Assembly: GCF_020080835.1 (NCBI RefSeq)
Contig: NC_058159.1
Coordinates: 10,168,001-10,232,000, forward strand
Direction: 5' to 3'
From: Cotesia glomerata
Taxonomy: Eukaryota > Arthropoda > Insecta > Hymenoptera > Braconidae
Length of the DNA stretch: 64,000 nt
Part shown: positions 36,887 to 49,362 of the stretch, one piece after another
Numbering within the stretch: position 1 is the stretch's first letter
How the letters are laid out: each line of letters starts with the position of its first letter
Made by a program: the position numbers and the translations under genes
The notes under the pieces: model-generated
What the model saw: only the letters and a program-made list of their open reading frames with translations
Database searches by the model: none
What the model was told of the DNA's origin: nothing

Positions 36887-37114
36887 AATAGAATATTTCT
36901 TACCTAGGGCAGGAAAATAAGAAATGTCTCAGATTACATGTAATTGTTAACCGAGGCGAAGCCGAGGTCGACAAACATGTGATCTGAGGCTTTCTTATTT
37001 CCTGCCCGTGGTGAGAATACTATTTTTCTCCTCGACGGAGGCGGAAAGCGGCATTTTCATTTAACGCAGCGGGCGGAAAATTGACGCTTTCCGCCCGGAG
37101 GGGAGAAAAAAAAA
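36887..37114 (+). repeat. Double-hairpin family, copy b
   Basis: The first hairpin base pairs GGGCAGGAAAATAAGAAA (36907) with TTTCTTATTTCCTGCCC (36991). Its arms continue through CTCAGATTACATG and CATGTGATCTGAG, and the apex holds GAGGCGAAGCCGAGG. The middle box AATACTATTTTTCTCCTC follows at 37016. The second hairpin pairs GGCGGAAAGCG (37040) with CGCTTTCCGCC (37085) and closes with CTCC/GGAG. The element is inserted in otherwise AT-rich DNA, and no ORF is present. Confidence 0.85.
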
Positions 37115-38429
37115 TTTATTCGTATAGAGGACACTTAGAAGTACGCGTATTCAAAAATTGAGGAATATTGTAAAAAAAGTGATTTTTCACAATATCTCCT
37201 TAAAGTTAACATTTATGATTTGTTCTTATAAAATGTCTTGGATAATTTTCGAGCGCTTCAAGGCCAAAAAAAGCGGGAAGTTTTAGGGTTAACCACTTTT
37301 CAGATTTTTTAAATTGAAACATGTTTGCAAAGCTTCGTTGACCTTTAATAAACTCGCTGAAGGTGTAGATCGAACAAAAAGACGATAGTCGAGAAGCTAG
37401 AGACAAGAACCCTCGACTTGTTATCAGAACACCGCAAGTTCGACTTTCTGTCTAAAAAGACTAACTATTATTTATGTTATTAATAACTATTATTGGTATA
37501 TTCTTTAGAAAAGATATTAAATTACAAATGGGGCTATAATTAGAGATTTTCCTTTTCAGTTATAATTCAGGGTTAAACTCGGAAAAATGGATTCGAGCGC
37601 TTGTTAATGATCGATTGTATCAACACGAAATAATTATAGAGTATTTAATGTTCTTAGGGATGAGAAACGCTTTTAATTCACATCCTATTTGAACTATCCT
37701 GAATAATTGCGGCCCACACATATTACATATTCTTGTGCCCAAAACGATTAAAGAAAAAGGTGATGAATTCAGAGAATGTTGCATACAGATAATGGAATTA
37801 TTATTTTATTTAGCAAAGCTGTTGTAAAAGGGATAATAGTAAACCCATTTGAGATACATGTGCAGAAGTTGTATTGCTACAGTGGCGCATAATGTGGTCG
37901 GATGGACGACCAACTACGCTCAGTTCTCTTCACTCTCTTCTCCTCTTTACCAACAGTTATATGAACGCAAAATCGGGAGCTCACGTTCACAATTCGGGTA
38001 TTCATTATTTCATGCGGTTTGCAACCCGCATATTCTCTCCCACACTGTGGACAGCTATTGGTGAGAGAACAAGAGCGCCAGAAGAAACATAGTCCTGAAT
38101 TGGATTTAGGTTGACATTTCTCAATTTTATTTCATCGCATTTCTCTTATTTGCTTTGCTAAATCTGAATTAAACAGCACTATCGCAATTATGTAGCATAA
38201 TTACCAAATAAATGTACCCGCATATATTTTTTTGCTTTACATTTTACTACTGTTTTTTCACTTCTGTGGAGATATTTTTAACAAGTTCATATGGATACAC
38301 ATATCAACATTTTACAACTCTGACGATCATCAAATTGTACTTTTAAGTAGACTTTATAGACATCTATGCATAAAATTAGACACCGCGTTGAAATTCACTT
38401 GAATTTTGGTTATATAAAAAATTTTGTAC
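37115..38429. other. Anonymous DNA with a family A tail fragment
   Basis: 37272-37312 holds a lone family A right end (AGCGGGAAGTTTTAGGGTTA and a variant tail). 37849-38092 is less AT-rich and has two overlapping ORFs of 71-72 codons with no recognisable domain. Confidence 0.35.
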
Positions 38430-39060
38430 ATAGATTAAGGGGAGGGTGGGGCACGAGGGCCCACCTGGGGCACAACAGCCGAGCTCAAAAATTAGGTGAA
38501 AAATTTTTTTTTTTATTTTCCGTCAAGTTATGACCTCTATGATGTTTTTATGATATTTTGGGCCAATATGTGATATGTGGGGCATAATCGACCACTCGAA
38601 AAAAAAATTGAAACGAAAAAATTATTTTTTTTTTTTCTAATTGTGAGAAATTTAAAGAATTAATTTTTATAGGCCTTTTCAGGTCAATGGTATTTATCTG
38701 GGGTAAAATGAAGAAGAAAAAAATTTAGTTGAACTGAAAAATTTAACAAAAAATTGAATTGTATAGCTTGTAAAAAATTGAAAACGCAGTTTTTTGAAAT
38801 TAAAACAGTAATTTAATTATGTTATTAACTATTTAATTATTCATTCTTATATGTCATAATTATTATTAAATTAATGTTATATTATATTTATTTTAATATC
38901 TGTAAAAATTTCAGTATTTTCTTTTTCTTTTCAGTTATACTATGTAATTAAACTTAGTTTTAAGTTATACTATGTAATTTGTATAAAATTATTTAGAGAC
39001 GTTGTTATTGGCCTTCTGGCTGTTGTTGTATAAAAGGAAATAAATAAATAAATGAATAAA
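38430..39060. other. Possible repeat fragments
   Basis: 38437-38600 contains several GGGGCA words (TGGGGCACGAGGGCCCACC), which suggests the end of an unidentified DNA element. 38936-38981 has a direct repeat of AGTTATACTATGTAATT. 38995-39055 ends with a TAAA-type simple repeat after TTGTTGTATAAAAGGAAA, which looks like the 3' tail of another non-LTR element. None of these is certain. Confidence 0.35.
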
Positions 39061-39181
39061 CTATTGATCACGGTATCCTCTGTACCGGGCAGAAACCCAA
39101 TCATAAAGTCCTATTTGAGTTCCTCCAAGGTTGTCTTACTCTACGCAATTCATTTTTCTACTTTTGACTTGATAAAAAATA

Positions 39182-39914
39182 AAAAAAAAAATTAGGAAAA
39201 CGGTTGACCCTGAAGGCCATCTCTGCAACTTCTTGCTAATTCCATACCTGGACGCTTAAAATTGCACTTATGCCGTTTTTGAGCTCTCGAGCTCAAAAAT
39301 ACAATTTATGTGATGCTGTGAGCTCTCCGAGCTCAAAAGGATAGCTTTTCTATGCTTTTGAGCTCTTCGAGCTCAAAAGTCTGATAGAAGTTTGATAAAA
39401 CACTTTTTTGAATTTTCGAAACCGCAATAACTTTTGAATGAATAAACCGGTTTTCACGTGGTTGACGGCACTCGATGCAGTTTTTAAGCCTCATAAAGAA
39501 TTTTTAAGTTTGAATTGATCGAACTAAAAATTTCGGAGTAGTTTCGAAAAACTCTTTTTTCGGTTTTTTTTTCCTTTATGATATCTCTCGAACGAATCAA
39601 CCGATTTTGGCTGGATTAGCGGCGATCGATGGGGTTTTTCAAAGTTAAAAGCTGATTAGTTTTTGGAGTTGATCAATAGAGCCGTTTAAAAGTTATTAAA
39701 AAAAAACCACTTTCAAAAAATTTTTTTTCAGTTTTTGTGAGATTTCTCAAAATCTATCGGTCCGAATCGGCCCAAATTGTATTCAAAATCTAAGTTTGGT
39801 CAAGCCCTTTCGAATGGTGCCAACCGCGATGAAATCGGTCGAACCGTTCAAAAGTTATAGGAGGTTTACACACACACACACATTTTCAATTTTTCTTAGC
39901 GGGAAGTTAAAAAA
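39182..39914 (-). repeat. Family A repeat, copy 5 (reversed, short tract)
   Basis: It begins TTAGGAAAACGGTTGACC and ends AGCGGGAAGTTA at 39899-39909. The (CA)n is only about 15 bases (39868-39882). The stretch after it, normally about 150 bases, is collapsed to about 30, so a deletion has removed the outer part. It lies head to head with the next copy, about 25 bases away. Confidence 0.85.
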
Positions 39915-39934
39915 AGTTCGAGAAAAAACACTCT

Positions 39935-40829
<895 letters not shown>

Positions 40830-42147
40830 CGTGTAAAAATAAGCTCTCTTCTCAATCAAAAATTATTTAAGAATAAAGTCACAAAAAACACGATTTTAAA
40901 TATTTTGAAAACTTTGAAGATCTATTGACTTTATTTAGGATTAACACATGTTGATATTAACAATCCATTGCTTGAAGAACAATATTATTTGTCAACACTT
41001 GGTCCTTTTCAATTTATTTTAACAATTAGTATTTCCGATTCAAGTAATTAAACGTCTGTACCCTGTACAATGAATTATAAGTCACGACCTGCATAATTTA
41101 GAGCCATATTTTTCGCAGCGCTAATTTAAACAGCTCGTTTTACTATTATTAAACTTTTATTATTTGACTTAATTGCTGTGTGAAAATTAAACTTTTCGAA
41201 TACTTAATATTAATGGGCACGAGATTATCAAGATCGTTAATAATAAGTCTATTAATTGAATAAAGTAAAAGTTGAAACGATACGAAGAATTGAAAAGTAT
41301 TGAGAAGATTATTGGAACTTTTGATTACTGTAGGTATTTTCTTAATTTAAAAGTAGCTAACAGCTTCAATTATTTAATATACTTGCAAGTGACTTGGGTT
41401 TTCATTCAATACTTTTATCAAGAGTTTTTTTTTACTATTCAACAAATTTGAATTAAGTATAATAACGATGTTAATTTTTTGTTGAAAGTGTAATTTGTTA
41501 TCTCATAACCGTAAAATATTGCAGTTGGAAAGGAAGATGTGGAAAGAAATTTATACAACGTAAGAAAAAAATACAGAAACTCGAATATGTTATTCTCATT
41601 AATTTTGGTGTTTTTTTTATATTCAAGTATTTTGAACGATCTTCGATTTAATGTACATATTGTAATAATGATGAGGCTTAATTAACATTAGTGTCTTTCC
41701 ATTTATTTAAGTTTCATTAAAAATGATTACCAATATAATTTGTTACTAATTTATAATATATAGTATTAGAATATAATAAAGATGCTCCGTTTATGACACA
41801 ACTTCCGGACTCATTGGATTAAGTGACCAACGCTTTGGTTGAAAATTAAAGATCAATATTATATTAACCTTAATATGATCGAAAAAAATTTTATGAATAA
41901 TCATTTCGAAAAAAGATGTCGACTCCCATCTTTCCTTGGGTCGATAACAGCAGCACTCGATTGCCTCCGTGACTAAAGTCCAAAAGCTTACTGTTCCTTA
42001 TTTTTCCTTTAAAAATATTTTATGACATTTATATTCTATTTACTTGTAAACTATATCAAATATTTAAAATTCAAATACTTTTTAATTGTTGAATTTCTAA
42101 ACAATTTAAAAAGTTTTCTTATTTCCGTTCGATATAAAAAAAATAGT
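40830..42147. other. Anonymous AT-rich DNA
   Basis: No gene or repeat structure was recognised. Confidence 0.4.
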
Positions 42148-42294
42148 GTGAGAATTCTCCCGATGAGGCACGGGGCATGGGTCTATTATACACTGTATCC
42201 GTGCTCGTACCCGTGCCCCGTGCGTGTGAAATATCGGCACGAGTGTAGTGTATGCATAGACCCGTGCCCCGTGCCTCATCGGGCGAATTCTCAC
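42148..42294. repeat. GC-rich 147-bp palindromic element
   Basis: The arms start GTGAGAATTCTCCCGATGAG and end with the inverse CTCATCGGGCGAATTCTCAC. Pairing runs through GGCACGGGGC and GCCCCGTGCC to ATAGACCC. The centre repeats CGTGCCCCGTG and CACGAGT words in both directions. It is a GC-rich island in very AT-rich DNA. ORFs on both strands across it follow from the palindrome. It is probably a small foldback MITE. No target duplication was seen. Confidence 0.85.
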
Positions 42295-44087
42295 TTCCTA
42301 AAAATATTCCAATAGCAAATAACACTAAAAAGTAGAAATAATTTTCAATTGTTAAAATTGGATCTAACAGAAATAAAAGTCTACTAACTGTATACAACTT
42401 AATTAATTTTAATAAGTTTCAGATGAGAATAAAGCTATTAACAAAAATATTAATTTACAATAAAGTAGGAGAAAAATTCTAACATTGATTCACATGTTGA
42501 ATTACGCGCACGCCTTTCATAACAGCGGAAGGAAAGAATTTTTTCGTGCAGACCGATAGATAAGCCTGCTGCAAAGCAGTAGTCGCCATCTCTGTCACTC
42601 TTACTGTGATGCATAATCTCGAGGTTGCTAGTTTAGAAATTATTAGTGTTTATATGTATCAATTATTATAAATTAATAAAAGATGTAATCTAAATATTAA
42701 TTATTGAAAAAAAAAAAAAAATAAATAAGTAAATATTCTCATCTTAGTTGTGTCTTCAAGTTAGATAAAATAACGAAATATAAACGATGCATTAAATAAT
42801 ACTAAGTGTAAATGCAGCTAACATATAACAATTTTTAATTAAAAATAAGTATTCTGTTATTTATAATCATTATTCATGTAATTATTATGATAAACTATGG
42901 GAAAAAAATATGTAATAAGAAAAATTTGTAATCAATAACATAGTCATTTTGTACTAAAATTGTGTGTTATCAATGATATAATTGTGTTTTATTTTTAACA
43001 TAAAAATAAATATAAGGTTAAAAAATTAAATCTGTTTCTGTTGAAAAAAATTGTGATTTAGCTTTTAAGACATATTTTATATATTAAAACATATTTTAAA
43101 AATAAGTTAAGAAGAAAGAATCAAATAAAAGTTGGAATGGCCCGCTAAATATGAGCTGCTTACTAGAACGTTGTTTTATTGTTTATGAAAATGCAGTCAA
43201 TCAACGTGCATACTTACAAACAGCTATAACAGAAAAAAAATAGTATATACTATACGGAAAAAACCAGAATCTTAATATCTTCACTTTTATAATTTTATAT
43301 TTTTTAATTTAGAACGTTACACCATAAAAATTCGTATATTAGCTACTTTTATACGCATTTGTACGATGTCAAAATTGTAATTTTTCTTACAATTTTTTTT
43401 CCGTGTGTAAGGGCAGGTATTTGAAAACCCTGTCCTTGTAGTATAATATACTTTTTCTTATGTAAAAACTTATTTTCTAAAAATTATTTATCTTCAATCA
43501 ATTCGCCCTCAATCACACAATCAATTAAATTTCATTAATGTTTTATATTATGAGATGTGGTACAATTTATGTAGCAGTTACTTTCTACAACTGATCATCA
43601 GAAAAGCTTTTATTTTTTAAGATAACTGTCGGTTGAATTGAATGAAATAAATTATTTTTTAATTTTCGTTGTCGAAAATTGTACTATCATTCTGATATTC
43701 AAAGCTCTACCAAATAATCTTTCATTTAAAATACATGAATGATTTCACAAATCTAATGCAAAATTTGTAATTACATGATTTCTGCTATTCAATTGAATTT
43801 TAATTATTTAATTTATTCAAAATATCTGTGTATATTAAAGAAATCAATGTACAGAATATATATTGAGCGTTAAAAAGTAATTAATTATAAAGCAATGCAT
43901 GAAATTATAATCCCACAAATGCTTAAGCTGCAATTCAAGAGGTAGAAATGATTCCATGTTTCTAAAACTGCGAAGATAAATGAGAACATTATCTCAAGGC
44001 TCTCAAAACATATGAAAATTATGCAGAATCGCTTCAAGAACCATTAAGTAGCATCGCAATAGAAATTAAAATGATTTCTTAATTCTT
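42295..44087. other. Anonymous AT-rich DNA, possible small MITE at 43245-43406
   Basis: TATACGGAAAAAAC at 43246 and TTTTTTTTCCGTGTGTA near 43397 form inverted ends like those of the TA-flanked MITEs. The rest is featureless. Confidence 0.35.
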
Positions 44088-44089
44088 TA

Positions 44090-44769
44090 CACTGATAGAA
44101 AATTTATGTTGACTCAAGAGATATTTTCGTGATCTAAGAATTTATTTTGGAAGACAAATGATTATTTTGCTTTAAGAATTTCTTGTCTTGATTTAGATTT
44201 TCTTGGCTTAAGAGCTATATTATCTTCAATCGATACATTCAAGTTTTTCAATCAAAATAACATTATCGTTTACAAAACTTAAAATAATTCATCAAAGTAT
44301 ATTTCAAAAACTAAATAGTCTTTAATTGTTATACCAAATAAAAATTATTTCTTGAAAATAAGTAAATTAATTAATGACTCAAAAAAAAGCCATTCTTAAC
44401 ATAAGTCGGTAACATCTTGAATCAATGTTATCGCCTATCTTGAACCAAAAGACAAAAATTCTTGAAAGATAGTATATTACATACCTAGGCCAGTAAAATA
44501 AGAAAAGTCTCAGATCACATGTAATTGTTGGCCGAGGCGAAGCCGAGGTTGACAAACATGTGATCTGAGGCTTTACTTTCTACTGGCCAAGGTGTGTATA
44601 CTATTTTTCTGCTCGACGTAGCCGGAATGTGGCAACTTTGTTTAGCGCAGCGGCCAGAAAGTTGCCACTTTCCGGCCGGAGGGCAGAAAAATATATCTAT
44701 ATCTAGTTTCAAGAGTTAAAGTTTTGAAGAAAAAAAGTTTCTTGAATCAAGATTGTTTTTCTATCAGTG
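44090..44769. mobile_element. TA-flanked MITE containing a double-hairpin element
   Basis: It begins CACTGATAGAAAA and ends TTTTTCTATCAGTG, flanked by TA at 44088-44089 and 44770-44771. The interior has CTTGA/TCAAG words like those of the 11548 MITE. Copy c of the double-hairpin family sits inside it (44469-44694), so the hairpin element inserted after or travelled with this MITE. Confidence 0.8.
44469..44694 (+). repeat. Double-hairpin family, copy c
   Basis: The first hairpin has TAGTATATTAC at its base, CCTAGGCCAGTA (44484) pairing with TACTGGCCAAGG (44581), long CTCAGATCACATGT/ACATGTGATCTGAG arms and the GAGGCGAAGCCGAGG apex. The second starts TTTTTCTGC, pairs CCGGAATGTGGCAACTTT (44622) with AAAGTTGCCACTTTCCGG (44657) and closes with GGGCAGAAAAA. 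The stem words differ from copies b and d, yet pairing is kept. Confidence 0.88.
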
Positions 44770-45257
44770 TACATATCTAATACTAACAAAATTTCTTTTG
44801 CTGGCAAGCTTTGTAGTTGGTAAATTATTGAATTCAATATCACTGATTCTAACGTTTACTTTTTGCATGCCACAAAGCTCGTCCTTTCTCTGTTCTTCAT
44901 TCTAAATCTAAGGAGCAACGAAATAGACGGATCGATACTAGACTCAAACAGTTCAAAGTAGCAGTGTTATCTTAATTCTAGCTTATTTTTATCTGATTAT
45001 TTTACCGTTATTGATTCTAAAAATAATATTGATTAAAAAAAATCGAAACAGTGATTGATCCTACGGGTCATCTTCATCGAAATTTGTTTAAAAATAGAAC
45101 TAATGTATTCGCAATTGATCGAAAAAACACTCTTTCTAAAATTTTATTTCATAGAATTTAACGGACGGAAATGGTAAAAAATTTTAAGAAATTAAAGTGC
45201 AGTGAATTCTTTTTGAGTGTCACAAACCACATTTTGATGGGTCCAAACTTAACCCTG
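44770..45257. other. Anonymous AT-rich DNA
   Basis: No gene or structured repeat was recognised. Confidence 0.4.
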
Positions 45258-45384
45258 CACTGAGAAAAAAGTATTTTGCTACTAAGGATATTTTTTTTGA
45301 CAATCAAAATACTTGATATTGTGCTACTAAGAATACGTGGTATTTTGATAATCACAATAAGTTTACTGATTATCACAATACCTA

Positions 45385-46086
45385 CACGGAAAGAAAATTG
45401 AAGGAGTTTTTACTATTTTACTATTGTAATTTTTACTAAATAAAATAGTAACGGTGGACTATACTTCTCATTTAGTAATTTTTACGATCTACTATTGTAA
45501 ATTTTATCCAACAAATAAGACTAGCAAGAGTCTTAAAAAGTCGAATACTATAGAGCAAATTATACAATATGTGTTTGTGAACTTTACAATTCAACTATTG
45601 TAAAAATTCACAGTTGGTTTTTTTAAAAGAAATATTAGGGAGGGAGAGAGATAGAAGGTTGGACTGATTGGTACCTGTACAGTAATCGAAAAAAGAAACC
45701 GACTTTTTTGTGCTATCTGGGAATCGAACCCAGAACTCTGTGTTGGCAGCCAGAGACTCTCCCTTTACGCTATCCGAGGTAAACTAAGACCCATATCCTT
45801 TAACATTTACATAAATTTGGAGTCTAGCGCTGTGCACGGCCATCACTCGCACTAATTGAGAAACATTCCAATTCAACTATTGTAAAATTTGCTATAGTTT
45901 TATTGGATAGATACAGAGGCAGCACTGGAAATTTTCATTTCTTACTTTTTACAATAGTAATATCGTATTTTTTTATGAATAAATCGTATTTTTTCTTCTA
46001 AAATATTTGACAATTAATAGTAATAAAAGTATAGTCCAGCTTTAAAATAGTTGTATCGTTAATTTTCCCAGAAATGTTTTCCCGTG
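45385..46086. mobile_element. Nested TA-flanked MITE with CACGGAAAG ends
   Basis: The ends CACGGAAAGAAAATT and TTTTCCCGTG are flanked by TA (45383-45384, 46087-46088). It lies inside the CACTGAGAAAAA element. It carries many ACTATTGTAAAATTT words and a tRNA-like segment on the - strand. Confidence 0.8.
45711..45780 (-). repeat. tRNA-like sequence inside the nested MITE
   Basis: On the - strand, an A-box-like TAGCGTAAAGG at 45762-45772 and a perfect B box GGGTTCGATTCCC at 45719-45731 flank an anticodon-arm-like CTGGCTGCCAACACAG (possible GCC anticodon). The acceptor ends do not pair cleanly. It is a tRNA-derived SINE piece or tRNA pseudogene carried by the MITE rather than a normal tRNA gene. 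Confidence 0.5.
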
Positions 46087-46456
46087 TAGGTATACTGATT
46101 ATCAGTATACCAATATAACAGACTATTAGATGTTTATAACCTCACTTTACTGGCACAAATAAATTGACTTATAAAACTAACAAAACAAATAAAAATTAAA
46201 ATTAAAAGTGTAATAATAAATTTTTTTCAAGCTAATATAACAAATATTAGTTGAATTCTATTTTCACCAGTGTATAAATCAAATAAATTGACTGACAGTG
46301 TTAAAACGTCGATGACAGTGACAGCGCATATATTATATTATTACTACGCAGAGTATAGGTCTTTAACTGACTAATATTTTGATAATCACAATACGTGGTA
46401 TTTTGATTATCAAAATACCTGATATCCCTGATTATCAAAATACTTTTTTCTCAGTG

Positions 46457-47079
46457 TGAGTATTTGCAACTACAATCCCTATCGATTTCTTCCATTATAG
46501 GTATCTTAAATCAAAACTTGTTGTAGAATACTACATATTTCTATAACATTAATAAGTCATAAAAGTATTCCTGTGTAAATTTAATGTTAAATAATTTTTA
46601 TACATCCACTTTACCATCTTATCCAGGCAGCCATCAGTCATTTTACTCTCAATACATCTGCCCATGTTTTTATAACAAATTATCTGCGTAAATAGCTAAA
46701 CTATTGAGATTACAAAGGTCTGAGATTAAATTTTAACCCTAGACTGGTCAACGTATGAGCGTGACGCCGCGCTCAATTATATTTTTTTATCACATTTTCA
46801 ATATTTACTAAAATTATTCAAAAAAATTTGACTTTGTTCCTTGAACAATTTAGAATATAATAATAATTTATTCAAACATCTTTAAAAACGTTAAATTGCT
46901 GAAAAAAAATTTCTTAAAAAAATCGCGGGGCTTTCCTCATCGCTTGACCAGAGTCGTAAATAGTTTTTTGTCCGCGACGTTGCCGAAAACACTCCTAGTC
47001 TCTGCCTGTCAAACGTGTATAAATTGGCAACACTGTACGCTCTAAAAGCATTGCAGCAAATCCCTCATCACTCGACCAA
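46457..47079. other. Anonymous DNA
   Basis: No gene was recognised. Confidence 0.4.
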
Positions 47080-47202
47080 AGCTCGGAGAGCTCAAAAACA
47101 TCGTTAGTGCAATTTTAAGCACCTAGGTATGAAATGAGCGGGAAGTTGTACAAATGACCTTCAGGGTCTACCGTTTTTCGAATTTTTTTTTTTTTTTTTT
47201 TC
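47080..47202 (+). repeat. Family A right-end fragment
   Basis: It carries the last GAGCTC word, GCGGGAAGTTGTACAAATGA, the GGTCTACCGTTTTTCG tail and a long T run. The left part is missing. Confidence 0.75.
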
Positions 47203-47221
47203 AGGCAGTCGCCATTTTGTG

Positions 47222-47450
47222 AAAAAATTTTTGCCCTCCGGGCGGAAAGTGGCAACTTTCGTCCCGCTGCGCTAAACTAAGTTGCCGCTTTCCGCCTTCG
47301 TCGGACAAAAAAAATAGTATACACTCCTTGGGAAGTAAATAAGAAAGCCTCAGATCACATGTTTGTTGACCTCGGCTTCGCCTCGGCCAACAATTACATG
47401 TGATCTGAGACATTTCTTACTTTACTTCCCTAGGTGTGTAATATACTATT
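47222..47450 (-). repeat. Double-hairpin family, copy d
   Basis: Inverted relative to copies b and c. Stem 1 pairs TAGGGAAGTAAA with TTTACTTCCC and keeps the identical GAGGCGAAGCCGAGG apex. Stem 2 pairs GGCGGAAAGCGGCAACTT with AAGTTGCCACTTTCCGCC (one G-T-type mismatch). The TAGTATATTAC box lies at the outer edge (47438-47448) and the GTATACTATTTTTT box in the middle. It separates two family A pieces. Confidence 0.85.
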
Positions 47451-47509
47451 AAACTTTTCCGTAGTTCCGACCATAGCGACATTACTATAGATTAATAATC
47501 TTTTTTATT

Positions 47510-47583
47510 TTTTCGACGTTTCGAGGTCCTAGAAAGCTTCCCTGACTATTCCCGAGATGGTGTCTGTATGTCTGTCTGTGTGT

Positions 47584-47657
<74 letters not shown>

Positions 47658-48338
47658 ATGTATGTAAACCTCTCATAACTTTTGAATGGCTAAACCGATT
47701 TGATCGCGGTTGGTGCCATTCGAAAGGGCTTGACTGAACTTAGATTTTGAATATACTTTGGAACGATTTAGACCGGTAGATTTTAAGAAATCACAAAAAA
47801 ACTACAAAAAAAAATTTTTTCAAATGGGGTTTTTTTGGAATAACTTTTAAACGGCTTTACTAATCAATTCCAAAAACCAATCAGCTTTTAACATCAAAAA
47901 ACCACGTCGATCGCTGCCAGTCCGGTCAAAATCGGTTGATTCGTTCGTGAGTTATCGTTGACAAAAGAAAACCGAAAAAAGCGTTTTTTCGGAGTAACTC
48001 CGAAATTTTCTATTCTATCAATTTAAAATTGAAAATTCTTCATAAAGCTTAAAAAACTGCGTCGAATGCAATGAAAATCGGTTCATTCATTCAAAAGTTA
48101 TTGTGATCTGAAAATTCAAAAAATAGTGTTTTATCAAACTTTTGAGCTCTCCGAGCTCAAAAGCATACAACAGCTATTGTTTGAGCTGGGAGAGCTCAAA
48201 AAACACACAAATTGTATTTATGAGCTCGAAGAGCTCAAAAACGTCATAAGTGCAATTTCAAGCGTTTAGGTATGGAATTGACGGGAAGTTGCAGGGATGG
48301 CCTTCAGGGTCAACCGTTTTCCTATTTTTTTTTGTTTC
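47510..48338 (+). repeat. Family A repeat, copy 8 (left end missing)
   Basis: It enters at TCGACGTTTCGAGGTCC and ends with the complete right end GACGGGAAGTTGCAGGGATG plus tail. The microsatellite is 47572-47654. Three GAGCTC palindromes lie near 48147, 48182 and 48222. Confidence 0.85.
47572..47654. repeat. (TG)n microsatellite in family A copy 8
   Basis: TG tract with one TATG interruption near 47588. Confidence 0.95.
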
Positions 48339-49360
48339 CGATTGCTAGGAGGGTTGGAATCATGAGTATCGTCACGTGCCAATTTTTTGAGACCCTCCAC
48401 TTTATCAGCTACTAATATTTTGAATTTTAAACTTTTTTATTTTTTTATGTTTTTCTGTATTCTTATAATGTTAATAAATAACTTATAAAAAATGGACAGT
48501 AAAAATATTGATTGCCTTTTTTTTACGGCACTTTTAAAATTACCTGAAATTTCATGCTTCTAGACCAGAATACCCCCTTAAGCAAAATAAGATTTATTAG
48601 AAAATGACCTAATCTGATAATTGTTATCAAATTGAAAAAAAAAATAAAAGTTCATATTATTCGTGAAATCCATCATTGTTGATAATAAATTCCAGTTAGA
48701 AACGAACGAAATTATTTAATCACTGTCGATTCAATTTTTCTTTGCTGGCATCCTCAATTCTCATTTGTAAAGTGCATCCCGTTTTCGACATGAATTTTTC
48801 GTGTTTTACTTTATATCTCTTTGGCGAGGTGAATCATTCATCTTGTTCATTTTGAATCAGACAAGACTTACGACACAAACAAATGTATATCAAGTTTAAA
48901 ACACTTTCATCCAATCCAATTGATCGAATACAGACTAAAATAAAATTCAATAATAATAAATAATCTGTAGAGGACACATCAGTCTTCAATAATTGCTCCG
49001 AAATTTTTGATGAAGTTTCTTTATATATTATTCAATCTCTAATTACACAGACGTTACTTTTAGAAGTCGTTGAATATGTGATAAACTTTTAGATAAAACA
49101 GTTTTCTATCTCTGATGAATATTATGAATTATAACATGGTATGCAAATTTTAATATAACTGTACATTTGAGAAAAAATTAATCCTGAATAAAATATCAAC
49201 CATTTTATAAAATGATGAAATTCAATATAAGTTTGTGATAGTCATGCATTGCTTTTCGGACGAACTTTATTACGAAATAATCTGAAATAAGAATATTCTT
49301 TAAAGAATATTTTGTATCAAAATATAGTTTCGAACAATAAAACGTTTTATATTTTGCTAA
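48339..49360. other. Anonymous AT-rich DNA
   Basis: No gene or repeat was recognised. Confidence 0.4.
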
Positions 49361-49362
49361 TA

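Larger units (their letters stand above)
45258..46456. mobile_element. MITE with CACTGAGAAAAA ends, hosting another MITE
   Basis: The ends CACTGAGAAAAAAGTATTTTG and its inverse at 46436-46456 pair over about 21 bases. The flanking dinucleotide is TG on both sides. Internal words TGATTATCA and CAAAATAC recur in both directions. A second MITE (45385-46086) has split it. Confidence 0.8.

Noticed and set aside
42106..42397. Three overlapping ORFs of 62-97 codons on both strands
   Set aside because: They cross a palindromic element, which produces similar frames on both strands. No domain is present.
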